Shown: piece after piece, positions 39,890 to 48,299 of the stretch
Layout of the letters: the number at the start of each line of letters is the position of its first letter
Position numbering within the stretch: the stretch's first letter is position 1
From: Inquilinus limosus DSM 16000
GTDB taxonomy: Bacteria > Pseudomonadota > Alphaproteobacteria > DSM-16000 > Inquilinaceae
DNA length: 64,000 bases
Assembly (NCBI RefSeq): GCF_000423185.1
Contig: NZ_KE383985.1
Span: 210,632 to 274,631 of the forward strand
Direction: 5' to 3'
Notes under the pieces: generated by a model
Told to the model about the DNA's origin: nothing
Database searches by the model: none
Seen by the model: the letters and a program-made list of their open reading frames with translations, nothing else
Position numbers and translations under genes: made by a program

Positions 39890-41596
39890 ATGAGCGGGAC
39901 GGTGGAACTCGGGAAGCGAATCGACCAGGCGCTGGGCCATGCGCCGGCGGATCTGGTGATCAAGGGCGCGCGCACCCTCGACGTGATCACCGGCGCGCTG
40001 CTGGAGGGCGATGTCGCCATCTGTGGCGACCGCATCGTCGGCACCTGCGCCGACTACTCCGGCGCGGTCGAGATCGACGGCCGCGGCAAGGTGGTGGTGC
40101 CCGGCTTCATCGACACCCATGTGCATTGCGAATCGACCCTGGTGACGCCGGCGGAGTTCGACCGCTGCGTCCTGCCGCGCGGCACCACCACCGCGATCTG
40201 CGACCCGCACGAGATCTGCAACGTGCTGGGCGAGACGGGGCTGCGCTACTTCCTCGACGCCGGCCTCGGCACGGCGATGGACCTTCGGGTCCAGCTCTCC
40301 TCCTGCGTGCCGGCGACGGAGCTGGAGACCGCAGGCGCCCGGCTCGACGCCGCCGATCTGGTGCGGCACCGCGGCCATCCCAAGGTGATCGGCCTGGCCG
40401 AGTTCATGAACTTCCCCGGCCTCCTGGCCAAGGACGAGGCGGTGCTGGAGAAGCTGGCCGCCTTCCAGGACGCCCATATCGACGGCCATTCACCGCTGCT
40501 GACCGGCAGGCCGCTCAACGCCTATCTCGCCTGCGGCATCCGCAACTGCCACGAGACGACCGGGCGGGAGGAGGCGCTGGAGAAGCTGCGCAAGGGCATG
40601 CAGATCCTGATCCGCGACGGCTCGGTCAGCAAGGACGTGCACGCCCTGGCGCCGCTCATCTCGGCCGAGACCTCGCCGCTGCTCGGCTTCTGCACCGACG
40701 ACCGCAACCCGCTCGACATCGCCGAGGAAGGTCATCTCGACCATCTGATCCGCTCGGCGATCCGCAGCGGCGCGCCGGTGGCCCATGTCTACCGCGCCGC
40801 CACCTGGTCGGCGGCCCAGGGCTTCGGCTTGCGCGACCGCGGCCTGGTCGCGCCCGGCCGCCGCGCCGATCTGGTGCTGCTCGACGACCTCGAAGACTGC
40901 GCCGTGTCGCAGGTGGTCAGCGCCGGCCGGATCGTCGGGCCGGGGATCTTCGAGGGCCGGACGGCGCCGGTCCCGGTCGGCCTCGGCTCGGTCCGGCTCG
41001 ATCCGGTCTCGGCGGACGACTTCCCCGTCCGGGCCTCCGGCCCCACCGGCCCGGTGATCGGCCTGATCCCGGGCAAGATCATCACCGCGGCGCTGACCGC
41101 GACCCTGCCCTGGCGCGACGGCTGCCGCCACCCCGACCCGGACCAGGACATCCTCAAGATCTGCGTCTTCGCCCGGCACGGGGTGAACCGCAATGTCGGC
41201 CGCGCCTTCGTCAGGGGCTTCGGCTTCCGCGGCGGCGCGTTGGCCTCCTCGGTCGGGCATGACAGCCACAACATCTGCGTCGTCGGCGACAATGACGCCG
41301 ACATGGCGGCGGCGGTGAATCGGCTGATCGAGCTGCAGGGCGGCTTCGTCGCCGTCCGCAACGGCCGGGTGGCCGGCGAGATCGCGCTGCCGGTGGCCGG
41401 GCTGATGAGCCTCGAGCCGTTCGAGCGGGTGGCGGAGGAACTGCGGGCGCTGCGGCGGGCGGTCAGGGACATGGGCTGCCCGCTGCCCGAGCCGTTCATT
41501 CAGCTCGCCTTCCTGCCGCTGCCGGTGATCCCGCATCTCAAGATCACCGACCGCGGGCTGGTGGATGTGGATCGGTTCGAGCTGATCGCCGCCTAG
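39890..41596 (+). CDS. ade: Adenine deaminase
   Basis: COG1001-type metalloenzyme converting adenine to hypoxanthine in purine salvage, 568 aa. Metal site H77/H79 in PGFIDTHVHCESTLVTP, RGTTTAICDPHEI, and HDSHNICVVGDND near the C-terminus, all Ade-specific. The ATG at 39890 follows AGGAGAG. Its last 53 bp overlap the convergent cupin gene. A PfkB/adenosine-kinase-like gene sits 8 kb away. Confidence 0.94.
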   Translation: MSGTVELGKRIDQALGHAPADLVIKGARTLDVITGALLEGDVAICGDRIVGTCADYSGAVEIDGRGKVVVPGFIDTHVHCESTLVTPAEFDRCVLPRGTTTAICDPHEICNVLGETGLRYFLDAGLGTAMDLRVQLSSCVPATELETAGARLDAADLVRHRGHPKVIGLAEFMNFPGLLAKDEAVLEKLAAFQDAHIDGHSPLLTGRPLNAYLACGIRNCHETTGREEALEKLRKGMQILIRDGSVSKDVHALAPLISAETSPLLGFCTDDRNPLDIAEEGHLDHLIRSAIRSGAPVAHVYRAATWSAAQGFGLRDRGLVAPGRRADLVLLDDLEDCAVSQVVSAGRIVGPGIFEGRTAPVPVGLGSVRLDPVSADDFPVRASGPTGPVIGLIPGKIITAALTATLPWRDGCRHPDPDQDILKICVFARHGVNRNVGRAFVRGFGFRGGALASSVGHDSHNICVVGDNDADMAAAVNRLIELQGGFVAVRNGRVAGEIALPVAGLMSLEPFERVAEELRALRRAVRDMGCPLPEPFIQLAFLPLPVIPHLKITDRGLVDVDRFELIAA

Positions 41597-41924
41597 CCGC
41601 CCCGTCGTGATGCAGCGCAAGCCAGACCGTGGGCTGGTCCGGGTCGGTCCAGGCGACGCGGTGGCGGGCATGGGCCGGGATGTGAACCCAGTCGCCGGGG
41701 CGCAGGGTGCGGGGCGTGGGCTCGCCCTCGAACTGCAGCCCGGCCGAGCCGCGCAGCAGCACCACCCATTCCGCCCGCTCCTGGCCGTACCAGAAGCCGG
41801 GCGGGCTGGCCTGGCCGGTGGAGACGATGCGCTCCAGCACGAAGCCCGCCGCCTGCAGCAGGGGGGTGAACTGCTCCTCCGCCGCCTCCCGCGGCAGGCC
41901 GTCGAACAGGTTGCCGGCCTTCAT
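41544..41924 (-). CDS. Small cupin-domain protein
   Basis: 126-aa single cupin barrel: WYGQERAEWVVLLRGSAGL, then LRPGDWVHIPAHARHRVAWT, whose GD-x-IPA-x-x-x-H pattern gives one metal-site histidine. The ATG shares a TGATG with the DUF3095 stop, so the two are translationally coupled. The C-terminus after HHDGAA is basic, overlaps the 3' end of ade by 53 bp and may be a dispensable tail. Function unknown. Confidence 0.8.
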   Translation of the reverse strand: MKAGNLFDGLPREAAEEQFTPLLQAAGFVLERIVSTGQASPPGFWYGQERAEWVVLLRGSAGLQFEGEPTPRTLRPGDWVHIPAHARHRVAWTDPDQPTVWLALHHDGAARRRSARTDPHPPARGR

Positions 41925-43063
41925 CACGACTTCAGCCGGGACGCGGCCGCGGCATAACCGCCGGCGGCGCCGTCGACGAAATGGATGTGGTCGTGGCGCA
42001 GCGGCGACGGCGTGAAGCAGGTGACGATCGCCGAATCCTGCCGGTGCAGGCCGAAGCGGGCGATGCCGGCCTGCTCCGCGGCCAGCAGGCGGGCCTCCAG
42101 CCGGTCGGCCAGGGCCGGGGTGCAGTCCAGCGTCATGCGCAGCCCGTCGTCGTATTTGCGGTAATCGGCATTGGCGACCATCTCGCGCATGTAGCGCCGG
42201 GGCTGGAAGCGGCCGACCGGGATGCCGAAGCGGAACACCGCCCAGCCGGCCAGGCTGTGCAACGCCACGGCCAGCTTGCGCCACAGCAGCGGCTGGCCGG
42301 GCGTGCGCGACGCCCGCGCCTCGAGATCCAGCCCCGGCGGCGGCCAGGCCGGGCCGCGGCCGAGATCGATCATCGGGTGCTCGGCCTCGCTCTCGCGCCC
42401 GGTCATGCGCAGGATGTCGCCGACCAGCTCGCGGAACCCGGCCTCGCCTTCGGCCACCGCCGGGGTGGCGATCAGCGACACCACCACGCCGTACCGGGCC
42501 GAGAACTCCTGCCAGCGGCAGGACAGGCCGGTCAGGTCGGGCCGGATGCCGGGCGGCGCCGGCGGAACGGCGAAGGCGCCGGCCTTCAGCTCGCGCCCCG
42601 CCCAGGCCAGACCGCCGCCCATGAACATGGCGTAGGTGACGTTCGGCGACGGCGCGTAGCGCGCGACCCGCACGTCCCAGCCGGCGGTGCGGATCGTGGC
42701 CACCGTCACCAGCCCGACCCGCAGGGTCAGGCCCAGCTCGTCGCGCACCCAGGCGGCGGTGGCGGCCAGCGCGGTGCGCGCGGTCTCGGCGTCGCCGGAC
42801 GGCAGGGCGAAGGCGGCGCCGTCGCCGCCGAAGGTGAAGGGGAAGTCGCGTTGCAGGAGGGCGTTCGAGACGGCGGCGATCAGCGCCGCGCCGGCGACGT
42901 TGACGCTCTTGTACCGCCCGGCCCGGATTGCCGCGGTGGAGGCGACGACGTCGGACAGCCCGATCACCCAATCCTCCGGCAGCGGCCGGTACAGCGCCGT
43001 GTCGGTCAGCCGGGCGAAGCCGTCGAACACCGGCACCTGCGGATAGAACTCATCGTCGGCCAT
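41924..43063 (-). CDS. DUF3095 family protein (adenylate-cyclase-like fold)
   Basis: 379 aa, full family length. Starts MADDEFYPQVPVFDGFARL; the segment LSDVVASTAAIRAGRYKSVN followed by FTFGGDGAAFALP looks like a diverged class III nucleotidyl-cyclase core (GD and metal-binding acid positions). SPLRHDHIHFVDGAAGGYA ends the protein. No known activity for the family. Followed by the coupled cupin gene and divergent from yjbQ. ATG 43063 fits the family start; an upstream ATG (43099) adds 12 residues. Confidence 0.85.
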   Translation of the reverse strand: MADDEFYPQVPVFDGFARLTDTALYRPLPEDWVIGLSDVVASTAAIRAGRYKSVNVAGAALIAAVSNALLQRDFPFTFGGDGAAFALPSGDAETARTALAATAAWVRDELGLTLRVGLVTVATIRTAGWDVRVARYAPSPNVTYAMFMGGGLAWAGRELKAGAFAVPPAPPGIRPDLTGLSCRWQEFSARYGVVVSLIATPAVAEGEAGFRELVGDILRMTGRESEAEHPMIDLGRGPAWPPPGLDLEARASRTPGQPLLWRKLAVALHSLAGWAVFRFGIPVGRFQPRRYMREMVANADYRKYDDGLRMTLDCTPALADRLEARLLAAEQAGIARFGLHRQDSAIVTCFTPSPLRHDHIHFVDGAAGGYAAAASRLKS

Positions 43064-43147
43064 GGGCGCATTCTCGCCGATCGGGCGGGGATCCGCCATC
43101 CTGTCGCTGCCGTTGATCCGTGGCATCGCTCGACGCATGGTGGGCCC

Positions 43148-43564
43148 ATGCAGCAGTTCCTCCACACTCTCCAGGTGGCCACCCACGGCAAGGGGCTGGT
43201 CGAGATCACCCCACAGGTCCGGCCCTGGGTCGAGGCGCGGCGGATCGGCACCGGCCTCCTGACCGTGTTCTCCCGGCACACCTCGGCCTCGCTGCTGATC
43301 CAGGAGAACGCCGACCCGGACGTGCGCGCGGATCTGGAGGCGTTCTTCGAGCGGATCGCGCCCGAAGGCGATCGCTACATTCATGATTCCGAGGGGCCTG
43401 ACGACATGCCGGCGCATATCCGCACGGCGCTGACCCAGGTGCAGCTCTCGATCCCGGTCGCCTCAGGCCGGCTCGTGCTCGGCACCTGGCAGGGGATCTA
43501 CCTGTTCGAGCACCGCCGGCGGCCGCATCGGCGCGAGGTCGTGCTGCATCTGCTGGGCGAGTAG
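43148..43564 (+). CDS. yjbQ: YjbQ/UPF0047 family protein
   Basis: 138-aa secondary thiamine-phosphate-synthase-like protein. Conserved FSRHTSASLLIQENADPDV with the HTSA motif, HDSEGPDDMPAHIRTAL and LGTWQGIYLFEHR, which hold the metal/anion-binding His and Asp/Glu residues. The 84-bp gap to divergent DUF3095 carries the promoters. Confidence 0.93.
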   Translation: MQQFLHTLQVATHGKGLVEITPQVRPWVEARRIGTGLLTVFSRHTSASLLIQENADPDVRADLEAFFERIAPEGDRYIHDSEGPDDMPAHIRTALTQVQLSIPVASGRLVLGTWQGIYLFEHRRRPHRREVVLHLLGE

Positions 43565-43575
43565 GCCGCCGGCCG

Positions 43576-44760
43576 TCAGCCCGCCGCCACCGCCGCCACG
43601 AACCGGTCGATCTCGTCCTCGCTGTTGTAGTAGTGCGGCGAGGCCCGCAGCATCGCGTCGAGGCCGCGGTCGGTCATGTCGAACATGGTCGAGCGGCGGC
43701 GGGTGACGCTGGTGTTGATGCCCGCCGCGCGCAGCCGCTTGTGCAGTATCTCCGCCGGCTCGTCCGCCTTGGTGAAGCTGACGATGGCCGAGCGTTCGGC
43801 GCCCTTGTCGCGCACCGTGACGCCGGGCAGGGCGGAGAGGCCGCCGCGCAGCCGGTCGGCCAGGACCCGGGCGCGGTCGCGGATGGCGTCGAGGCCGAGG
43901 GCGAGGGCGTAGTCGACCGCGGCGCCCATGCCGACGATGCCGACGAAGTTGCGCTCGAAATTCTCGAAGCGGCGGGCGTCGGGGCGGACCACATAGCGGT
44001 CGGGCGACACCATCTCCGCCGCGTAGAGATCCAGGAAGGGTGGATCGATCCGCTCCAGCATCGACCGCCGGACATAGAGGAAGCCGACCGCGCGCGGCCC
44101 GCGCAGGAACTTGCGGGCGGTGGCCGAGAGCATGTCGCAGCCGATCGCCTCGACATCGACCGGCATCTGGCCGACCGCCTGGCAGGCGTCGAGCAGATAG
44201 GGGATATTATGCGCGCGTGCGATCTTCCCGATCGCCGCGGCCGGGTTCACCAGCCCGCCATTGGTCGGGACGTGGCTGACCGCAATCAGCCGCACCGGTC
44301 CGCGATCGGCGGCCGTGACGGCCTGCTCCAGCGCCGCGACGTCGAGCTGGCCGGCCTCGTCGTCCGGAACCACTTCGACCACCGCGCCGGTCCGCTGCGC
44401 CACCTGCAGGTAGGAGATGGTGTTGGAGGCGTATTCGGCCTTGGCGGTCAGGATCCGGTCGCCCGGCCGGAACGGCAGGCCGTAGAACACCATGTCCCAG
44501 GCCCGGGTGGCGTTCTCCATCATCGCGATCTCGTCCGGCTCAGCGCCGATCAGCCGGGCGATCGAGACATAGGCGGCTTCGAGGCGCGGCTCGGCCTCGG
44601 CCGCGGCGGCATAGCCGCCGACCTCCGCTTCCAGCCGCAGATGGTCCAGCATCGCATCGAGCACCGGCTGCGGCGGCAGGGCCGCGCCGGCATTGTCGAG
44701 ATGCAGCACCCGGGCGCAGCCGGGCGTATCGGCGCGCAGCCGATCGAGGTCGAGCGTCAT
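43576..44760 (-). CDS. Class V aminotransferase (cysteine-desulfurase-like)
   Basis: 394-aa PLP enzyme. PLP-binding K217 in SATARKFLRGPRAVGFLY, D191/Q194 in LLDACQAVGQ, H162 in SHVPTNGGLVNP. There is no obvious flexible active-site Cys loop as in IscS/SufS; lyase or transaminase activity on an unknown amino acid is equally possible. Its ATG overlaps the glucokinase stop by 4 bp (ATGA), so the two genes are co-expressed, an odd pairing. Confidence 0.85.
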   Translation of the reverse strand: MTLDLDRLRADTPGCARVLHLDNAGAALPPQPVLDAMLDHLRLEAEVGGYAAAAEAEPRLEAAYVSIARLIGAEPDEIAMMENATRAWDMVFYGLPFRPGDRILTAKAEYASNTISYLQVAQRTGAVVEVVPDDEAGQLDVAALEQAVTAADRGPVRLIAVSHVPTNGGLVNPAAAIGKIARAHNIPYLLDACQAVGQMPVDVEAIGCDMLSATARKFLRGPRAVGFLYVRRSMLERIDPPFLDLYAAEMVSPDRYVVRPDARRFENFERNFVGIVGMGAAVDYALALGLDAIRDRARVLADRLRGGLSALPGVTVRDKGAERSAIVSFTKADEPAEILHKRLRAAGINTSVTRRRSTMFDMTDRGLDAMLRASPHYYNSEDEIDRFVAAVAAG

Positions 44761-45704
44761 GTGAGGCCGAGAACCGAACGCAGCCCGAGGAAGGCCGGCA
44801 GCGGATGGGTGACGAGATAGGTCGGAATGCCGATGACGAAGCTGCTCAGCCGGCCCTTGGCTTCGAAGCGCTGCCGGAACAGCGCCTGGTCGAACAGAGA
44901 TCCCAGCTTGGGCACGATGCCGCCGGCGATGTAGACGCCGCCGCGCGATCCGAGGGTCAGAGCCAGGTTGCCGGCGATGGTGCCGAGCATCGAGGCGAAC
45001 ATCGACACCGCCTCGGCGCAGTGCGGGTCGCCGGTCCGGGCGCCCTCGGTGACCGCCGCCGCGTCGCGCACCACCGGGTCGACGCCGTCGAGCTGGGCCA
45101 GCGTCTCGTACAGGTTGACCAGCCCCATGCCGGACAGCACCCGCTCGGCCGAGACATGCTGGAAACGGTGGCGCAGCCGGTCCAGCACCGCGGCCTCGCG
45201 CTCGGTCGCCGCGGCCATGGTGACGTGCCCGCCCTCGCCGGCCAGCGCGGCCCAGCGCCCGGCGTTCGGCACCAGGCCGGAGACGCCGAGGCCCGTACCG
45301 GGACCGAGCACGCCGATCGGCGCCTCCGCCGGCGCGCCGCCGCCGATCTGGCTGCGGTCGCCTTCGTCGAGATAGGGCACCGCGAGCGCGACGGCGGTGA
45401 AGTCGTTGATCACCTCGAGCCGCTCCAGCCCCAGATCCGACTTCAGGGCTGCGATCGAGAAGGACCAGGCGGCGTTGGTCAACTGCACCCGGTCGCCGGT
45501 GACCGGGCTGGCCACGTCGATCGCCGCCTGGCGCGGAACGGCCGCGGGCCGAACCATGTTGAGGTAGGCGTGGGCGGCGTCGGCCAAGGTCGGGTAATCG
45601 GCCGCGTGCAGGATCTTGGTGTCCCGCGTGCCGCTGGCATCGGCCAGGGCGAAGCGGGCGTTGGTGCCGCCGAGATCGGCGATGAGGGCGAGAGGCTCAG
45701 GCAT
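44757..45704 (-). CDS. glk: Glucokinase
   Basis: Phosphorylates glucose with ATP, 315 aa, proteobacterial Glk (COG0837) type. Phosphate loop IADLGGTNARFA at 7-18, catalytic-base segment VINDFTAVALAVPYL, GPGTGLGVSGLVP, AGEGGHVTMA and C-terminal IAGGIVPKLGSL. ATG 45704 was chosen as it begins MPEPLALIADLGG; an upstream in-frame extension is not conserved. Leads the two-gene unit glk-aminotransferase. Confidence 0.94.
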   Translation of the reverse strand: MPEPLALIADLGGTNARFALADASGTRDTKILHAADYPTLADAAHAYLNMVRPAAVPRQAAIDVASPVTGDRVQLTNAAWSFSIAALKSDLGLERLEVINDFTAVALAVPYLDEGDRSQIGGGAPAEAPIGVLGPGTGLGVSGLVPNAGRWAALAGEGGHVTMAAATEREAAVLDRLRHRFQHVSAERVLSGMGLVNLYETLAQLDGVDPVVRDAAAVTEGARTGDPHCAEAVSMFASMLGTIAGNLALTLGSRGGVYIAGGIVPKLGSLFDQALFRQRFEAKGRLSSFVIGIPTYLVTHPLPAFLGLRSVLGLT

Positions 45705-45826
45705 GGCGGGCCGGCTGTTCGGGACGAGCCATGCTTCCCCCATGCGGCGGCCGGGGGCAAGCCCGAAGCGTCGGATTCGCCGGTCGCGAGTCGGACCGTA
45801 TCGCCCGGCGGATTCGGCGTCGGCTT

Positions 45827-45860
45827 GTGCATTGCAGCACAAACGGGGTGCTAAATGCAC
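45827..45860. other. AT-rich hairpin upstream of glk/sRNA
   Basis: Nested inverted repeat: GTGCATT/AATGCAC (7 bp) enclosing AGCAC/GTGCT (5 bp) around a 7-nt loop. The 11-mer TTGTGCATTGC at its left edge (45825-45835) recurs at 45946-45956 on the sRNA promoter/start. A further AGGCAC/GTGCCT repeat lies at about 45869-45893. No U-tract; could be a protein-binding site. Confidence 0.45.
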
Positions 45861-45952
45861 ATATTTTAGGCACGAATGCGTTCTAAGTGCCTGTTCCACA
45901 AAGCGAATTCATTTTCCTCTTGAAATGTCCGGCGAACCCACTAAATTGTGCA

Positions 45953-46040
45953 TTGCGACATGCAGCGCTGCTGCTGTCGTAACGCACTTCTTGGGCGTTT
46001 CCTCCCTAAACTCGGGCCGCAGTTCGCTGCGGCCCTTTTT
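45953..46040 (+). ncRNA. Probable mmgR/alpha-r8 (suhB-type) trans-acting small RNA
   Basis: About 85 nt. An unpaired, pyrimidine-rich core CUUGGGCGUUUCCUCCCU (anti-Shine-Dalgarno-like) is followed by a strong terminator: 9-bp stem GGGCCGCAG/CTGCGGCCC, UUCG tetraloop, then UUUUU (46014-46040). The core plus terminator matches my memory of the rhizobial mmgR family, about 77 nt. Promoter candidates CTTGAA (45919-45924) and CTAAAT (45941-45946) fix the start near 45953; the exact 5' end is inferred. In rhizobia MmgR limits PHB-granule proteins. No ORF competes here. Confidence 0.7.
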
Positions 46041-46126
46041 CTTTGCCGCAGCCGAGCCCGCCGCTCGCCGTTGGGTCCGGATGCCGCCGGCGGCCGCCAC
46101 CCTCTCGAATCGCCGGGCCGACAGCG

Positions 46127-46149
46127 AAACGGCCGGGTTGCCCCGGCCG
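46127..46149 (-). terminator. Probable terminator of the bactofilin gene
   Basis: On the minus strand CGGCCGGG-GCAA-CCCGGCCG (8-bp stem) followed by TTT, 29 nt after the bactofilin stop. The short U-run makes it a weak intrinsic terminator. Confidence 0.5.
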
Positions 46150-46177
46150 CTCCGTGATTCCGATGGATGGGGCGGGC

Positions 46178-46732
46178 TCAGGCCTCGCCGCCGGCCTCGG
46201 CCTTGGTGTCGTCGAACAGCGGCGTCGGGGCGGGCTGCGGGGCGGCGGCAGCCGGGGCCGGGATCTCATGCCCCGCATCGCCACCCAGCGGCTGCAAGGT
46301 GCCGATCAGCTTGCCGCCGGTCTCGACCTGCAGCTCGCCGTATTTGATGGTGCCGGTGACGACGCCGCTGGCCCGCAGCCGCAGCAGGCCGGAGACCGAG
46401 AGGTCGCCCTCGAACCGGCCGGCTATGTCGCCGTCGCGGATCTCGGCCGAGCCCTTGAACACGCCCTGCTCGGCGATCTCGATGGTCTGGCAGTCCTTGA
46501 TCTTGGCTTCGATCCGGCCTTCGACCACCAGGTGGTCGCAGGCGGTGATCTCGCCGGCCAGCGAGATCTCGCTGCCGACGATCAGCTTGCGCGGCGACTC
46601 GCGGCCGGTCGTTGCGGCCGGCTGGTCCGCCGGGCGGCGGACGCCGCCGATCGCACCGGCCCCGGTGCCGGGCAGGTCGACCCGGCGCGGCAGCTCGGTC
46701 TTGTAGCTGGTGGCGGGCTTGGCGGTGGACAT
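46178..46732 (-). CDS. Bactofilin family cytoskeletal protein
   Basis: 184-aa self-polymerising beta-helix protein. Core domain at about 50-150: IVGSEISLAGEITACDHLVV, GRIEAKIKDCQTIEIAEQG and LRLRASGVVTGTIKYGEL, the repetitive pattern of the bactofilin solenoid. Flanking N- and C-terminal regions are Pro/Ala-rich and disordered, as usual. No membrane segment. AAGGAG precedes ATG 46732. Bactofilins organise cell shape, stalks or polar complexes; partners are not encoded nearby. Confidence 0.93.
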   Translation of the reverse strand: MSTAKPATSYKTELPRRVDLPGTGAGAIGGVRRPADQPAATTGRESPRKLIVGSEISLAGEITACDHLVVEGRIEAKIKDCQTIEIAEQGVFKGSAEIRDGDIAGRFEGDLSVSGLLRLRASGVVTGTIKYGELQVETGGKLIGTLQPLGGDAGHEIPAPAAAAPQPAPTPLFDDTKAEAGGEA

Positions 46733-47011
46733 GGGATCTCCTTGAGGCGCGCTCGGGGTGGTGGGCCGAACTACGGACGTGTCCGTGGCAGCGGAATAGC
46801 CTGGCCGCTCGGCGCCGCCATCCGATCCTCCGCCAGCGGGGTTGCGTCGACGAAACACGCGGGTGTCCCCCTGCTTGTTGTGGTTCCGGGCTCGAGGCCC
46901 CATCGGCGATGGGGTCGGGACTTTAGCATGGATGCTCGACCGCGGATCAACCCGCCACGGTCAGCCCCGTTCCGGCACAGGAGCCATTGTGGCGCATTCC
47001 GGTCAAATGAA

Positions 47012-47710
47012 TTATCCGGCGGCGCGGCCGGCGGGCATTCCCGCCGCGGCGCCGACGGTGCGATGGAAGACATGGGTCATGAAAGCGGCGCCCAGCACCG
47101 GCACCACCAGATTGACCACCGGCACCAGCATGATCGCGGCCAGCACCAGCCCGGCGACGATGAAGCGGCCCTGGCGCTCGCGCCACGCCGCCCGAGCCGC
47201 CGCGGGCTCGAACCGCCGCGCCGCGACCAGCTCGAAATATTCGCGGCCGAGCAGGTATCCGTTCACCAGCCAGAACACCAGCAGGTTCACCCCGGGCACC
47301 ACCAGCACGATGCCGACCGCGACCAGGTTGAACGCGACCAGGGCGGCGAAGAAGCGGATGGCGCCCCAGATGATCTCGCCGATCCGCTGCCGCCGCGGCG
47401 GCGGCAGGGCGGGGTAGTGGCGGGCCTCCACCGCCTGGGCGACGTCGTCGAGGAACAGGCCGGCGACGAGGCCGACGATGGCGGGAAACAGCAGGATGGC
47501 GAGCGCCAGCACGGCGACACCGCCCAGCACATCGATCGTGGTGTCGACCCAGGACCAGTTGGCGATGTGCACGAAGGACAGGCCCCAGCCGGCCAGGGCC
47601 GGCAGGGTCAGCACCAGGGCGATGGTGGCGGCGAAGCTGACCCACAGCACCCGGCGGATCGCCGGGTCGGACGTCATCTGCTGCAGGGCGAGGCGGAGGG
47701 CGTTCGGCAT
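47012..47710 (-). CDS. EI24/CysZ-like membrane protein
   Basis: 232-aa protein with four or more membrane helices, e.g. VLWVSFAATIALVLTLPALA (about 20-39), VLGGVAVLALAILLFPAIVG and NLVAVGIVLVVPGVNLLVFW. The VPGVNLLVFWLVNGYLLGREY stretch, written here as VPGVNLLVFW / NGYLLGREYFEL, is the EI24/CysZ signature. CysZ imports sulfate; whether this member does is unknown. The 279-bp gap to the bactofilin start holds only a small CCCCATC-ggc-GATGGGG hairpin (46898-46914). Confidence 0.85.
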   Translation of the reverse strand: MPNALRLALQQMTSDPAIRRVLWVSFAATIALVLTLPALAGWGLSFVHIANWSWVDTTIDVLGGVAVLALAILLFPAIVGLVAGLFLDDVAQAVEARHYPALPPPRRQRIGEIIWGAIRFFAALVAFNLVAVGIVLVVPGVNLLVFWLVNGYLLGREYFELVAARRFEPAAARAAWRERQGRFIVAGLVLAAIMLVPVVNLVVPVLGAAFMTHVFHRTVGAAAGMPAGRAAG

Positions 47711-47777
47711 CGGGGCTCGTCGGTTGGTGTCGCGGCGGTTCACCTGGGGTGGCCGGGGCCGCAACGCAAGAGCAATG

Positions 47778-48215
47778 CTACTCGGGATCCGCCATCGGGC
47801 CGCCCTCGCCGGCGGTGGTGCGATAGCGCGGCAGGCCGTCGGAGAGGTGCACCCAGGGCAGCTTCTGGCCGACATAGACATGCCCCTGTGGCGGCAGGGC
47901 GGCGGGGTCGTCCAGCGTCGCCACCAGCAGATGCACCTCGTCCGGCCAGCGCACGCCCTCATAGGCCAGCGGCGTGCCGCAGCGGCCGCAGAAGAAGCGG
48001 GTGGCGCCGGGCGAGGACTCGAAGCGCCGCGGCGCCTCGCCGCTCCAGCTCACCCGCCCGCGGTCGAAGCCGGCATAGACGGAATAGGGCGCGCCGGTGA
48101 TCCGCCGGCAGTCGCGGCAGTGGCAGGCCGCCACCCATCCGGGCGCGCCCGACACGGCATAGCGAACGGTGCCGCAGCCGCAGCCGCCGGTGAGGGGCAT
48201 GGCGAAGTCCGGCAT
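47778..48215 (-). CDS. GFA (glutathione-dependent formaldehyde-activating) family protein
   Basis: 145-aa zinc protein. Cysteine ligands in GGCGCGTVRY, ACHCRDCRRITG and FFCGRCGTPLAYE, the CENP-V/GFA fold. ATG 48215 is preferred because GGGAGG stands 9 bases upstream; the ATG at 48224 abuts that site directly. Most members have no proven formaldehyde role. Same strand as the EI24 gene, 67 bp away. Confidence 0.9.
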   Translation of the reverse strand: MPDFAMPLTGGCGCGTVRYAVSGAPGWVAACHCRDCRRITGAPYSVYAGFDRGRVSWSGEAPRRFESSPGATRFFCGRCGTPLAYEGVRWPDEVHLLVATLDDPAALPPQGHVYVGQKLPWVHLSDGLPRYRTTAGEGGPMADPE

Positions 48216-48299
48216 TGCCTCCATCCTCCCGATGCGATGGAAACGACCTCGTTCTACAGCGGCTTCGGTGCCGCGTCTTTGCGGATCTTGCTGCCGGGC

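Noticed and set aside
45909-46100. 63-aa minus-strand ORF in the glk-bactofilin gap
   Set aside because: Overlaps the sRNA and its terminator; no Shine-Dalgarno or recognisable domain.
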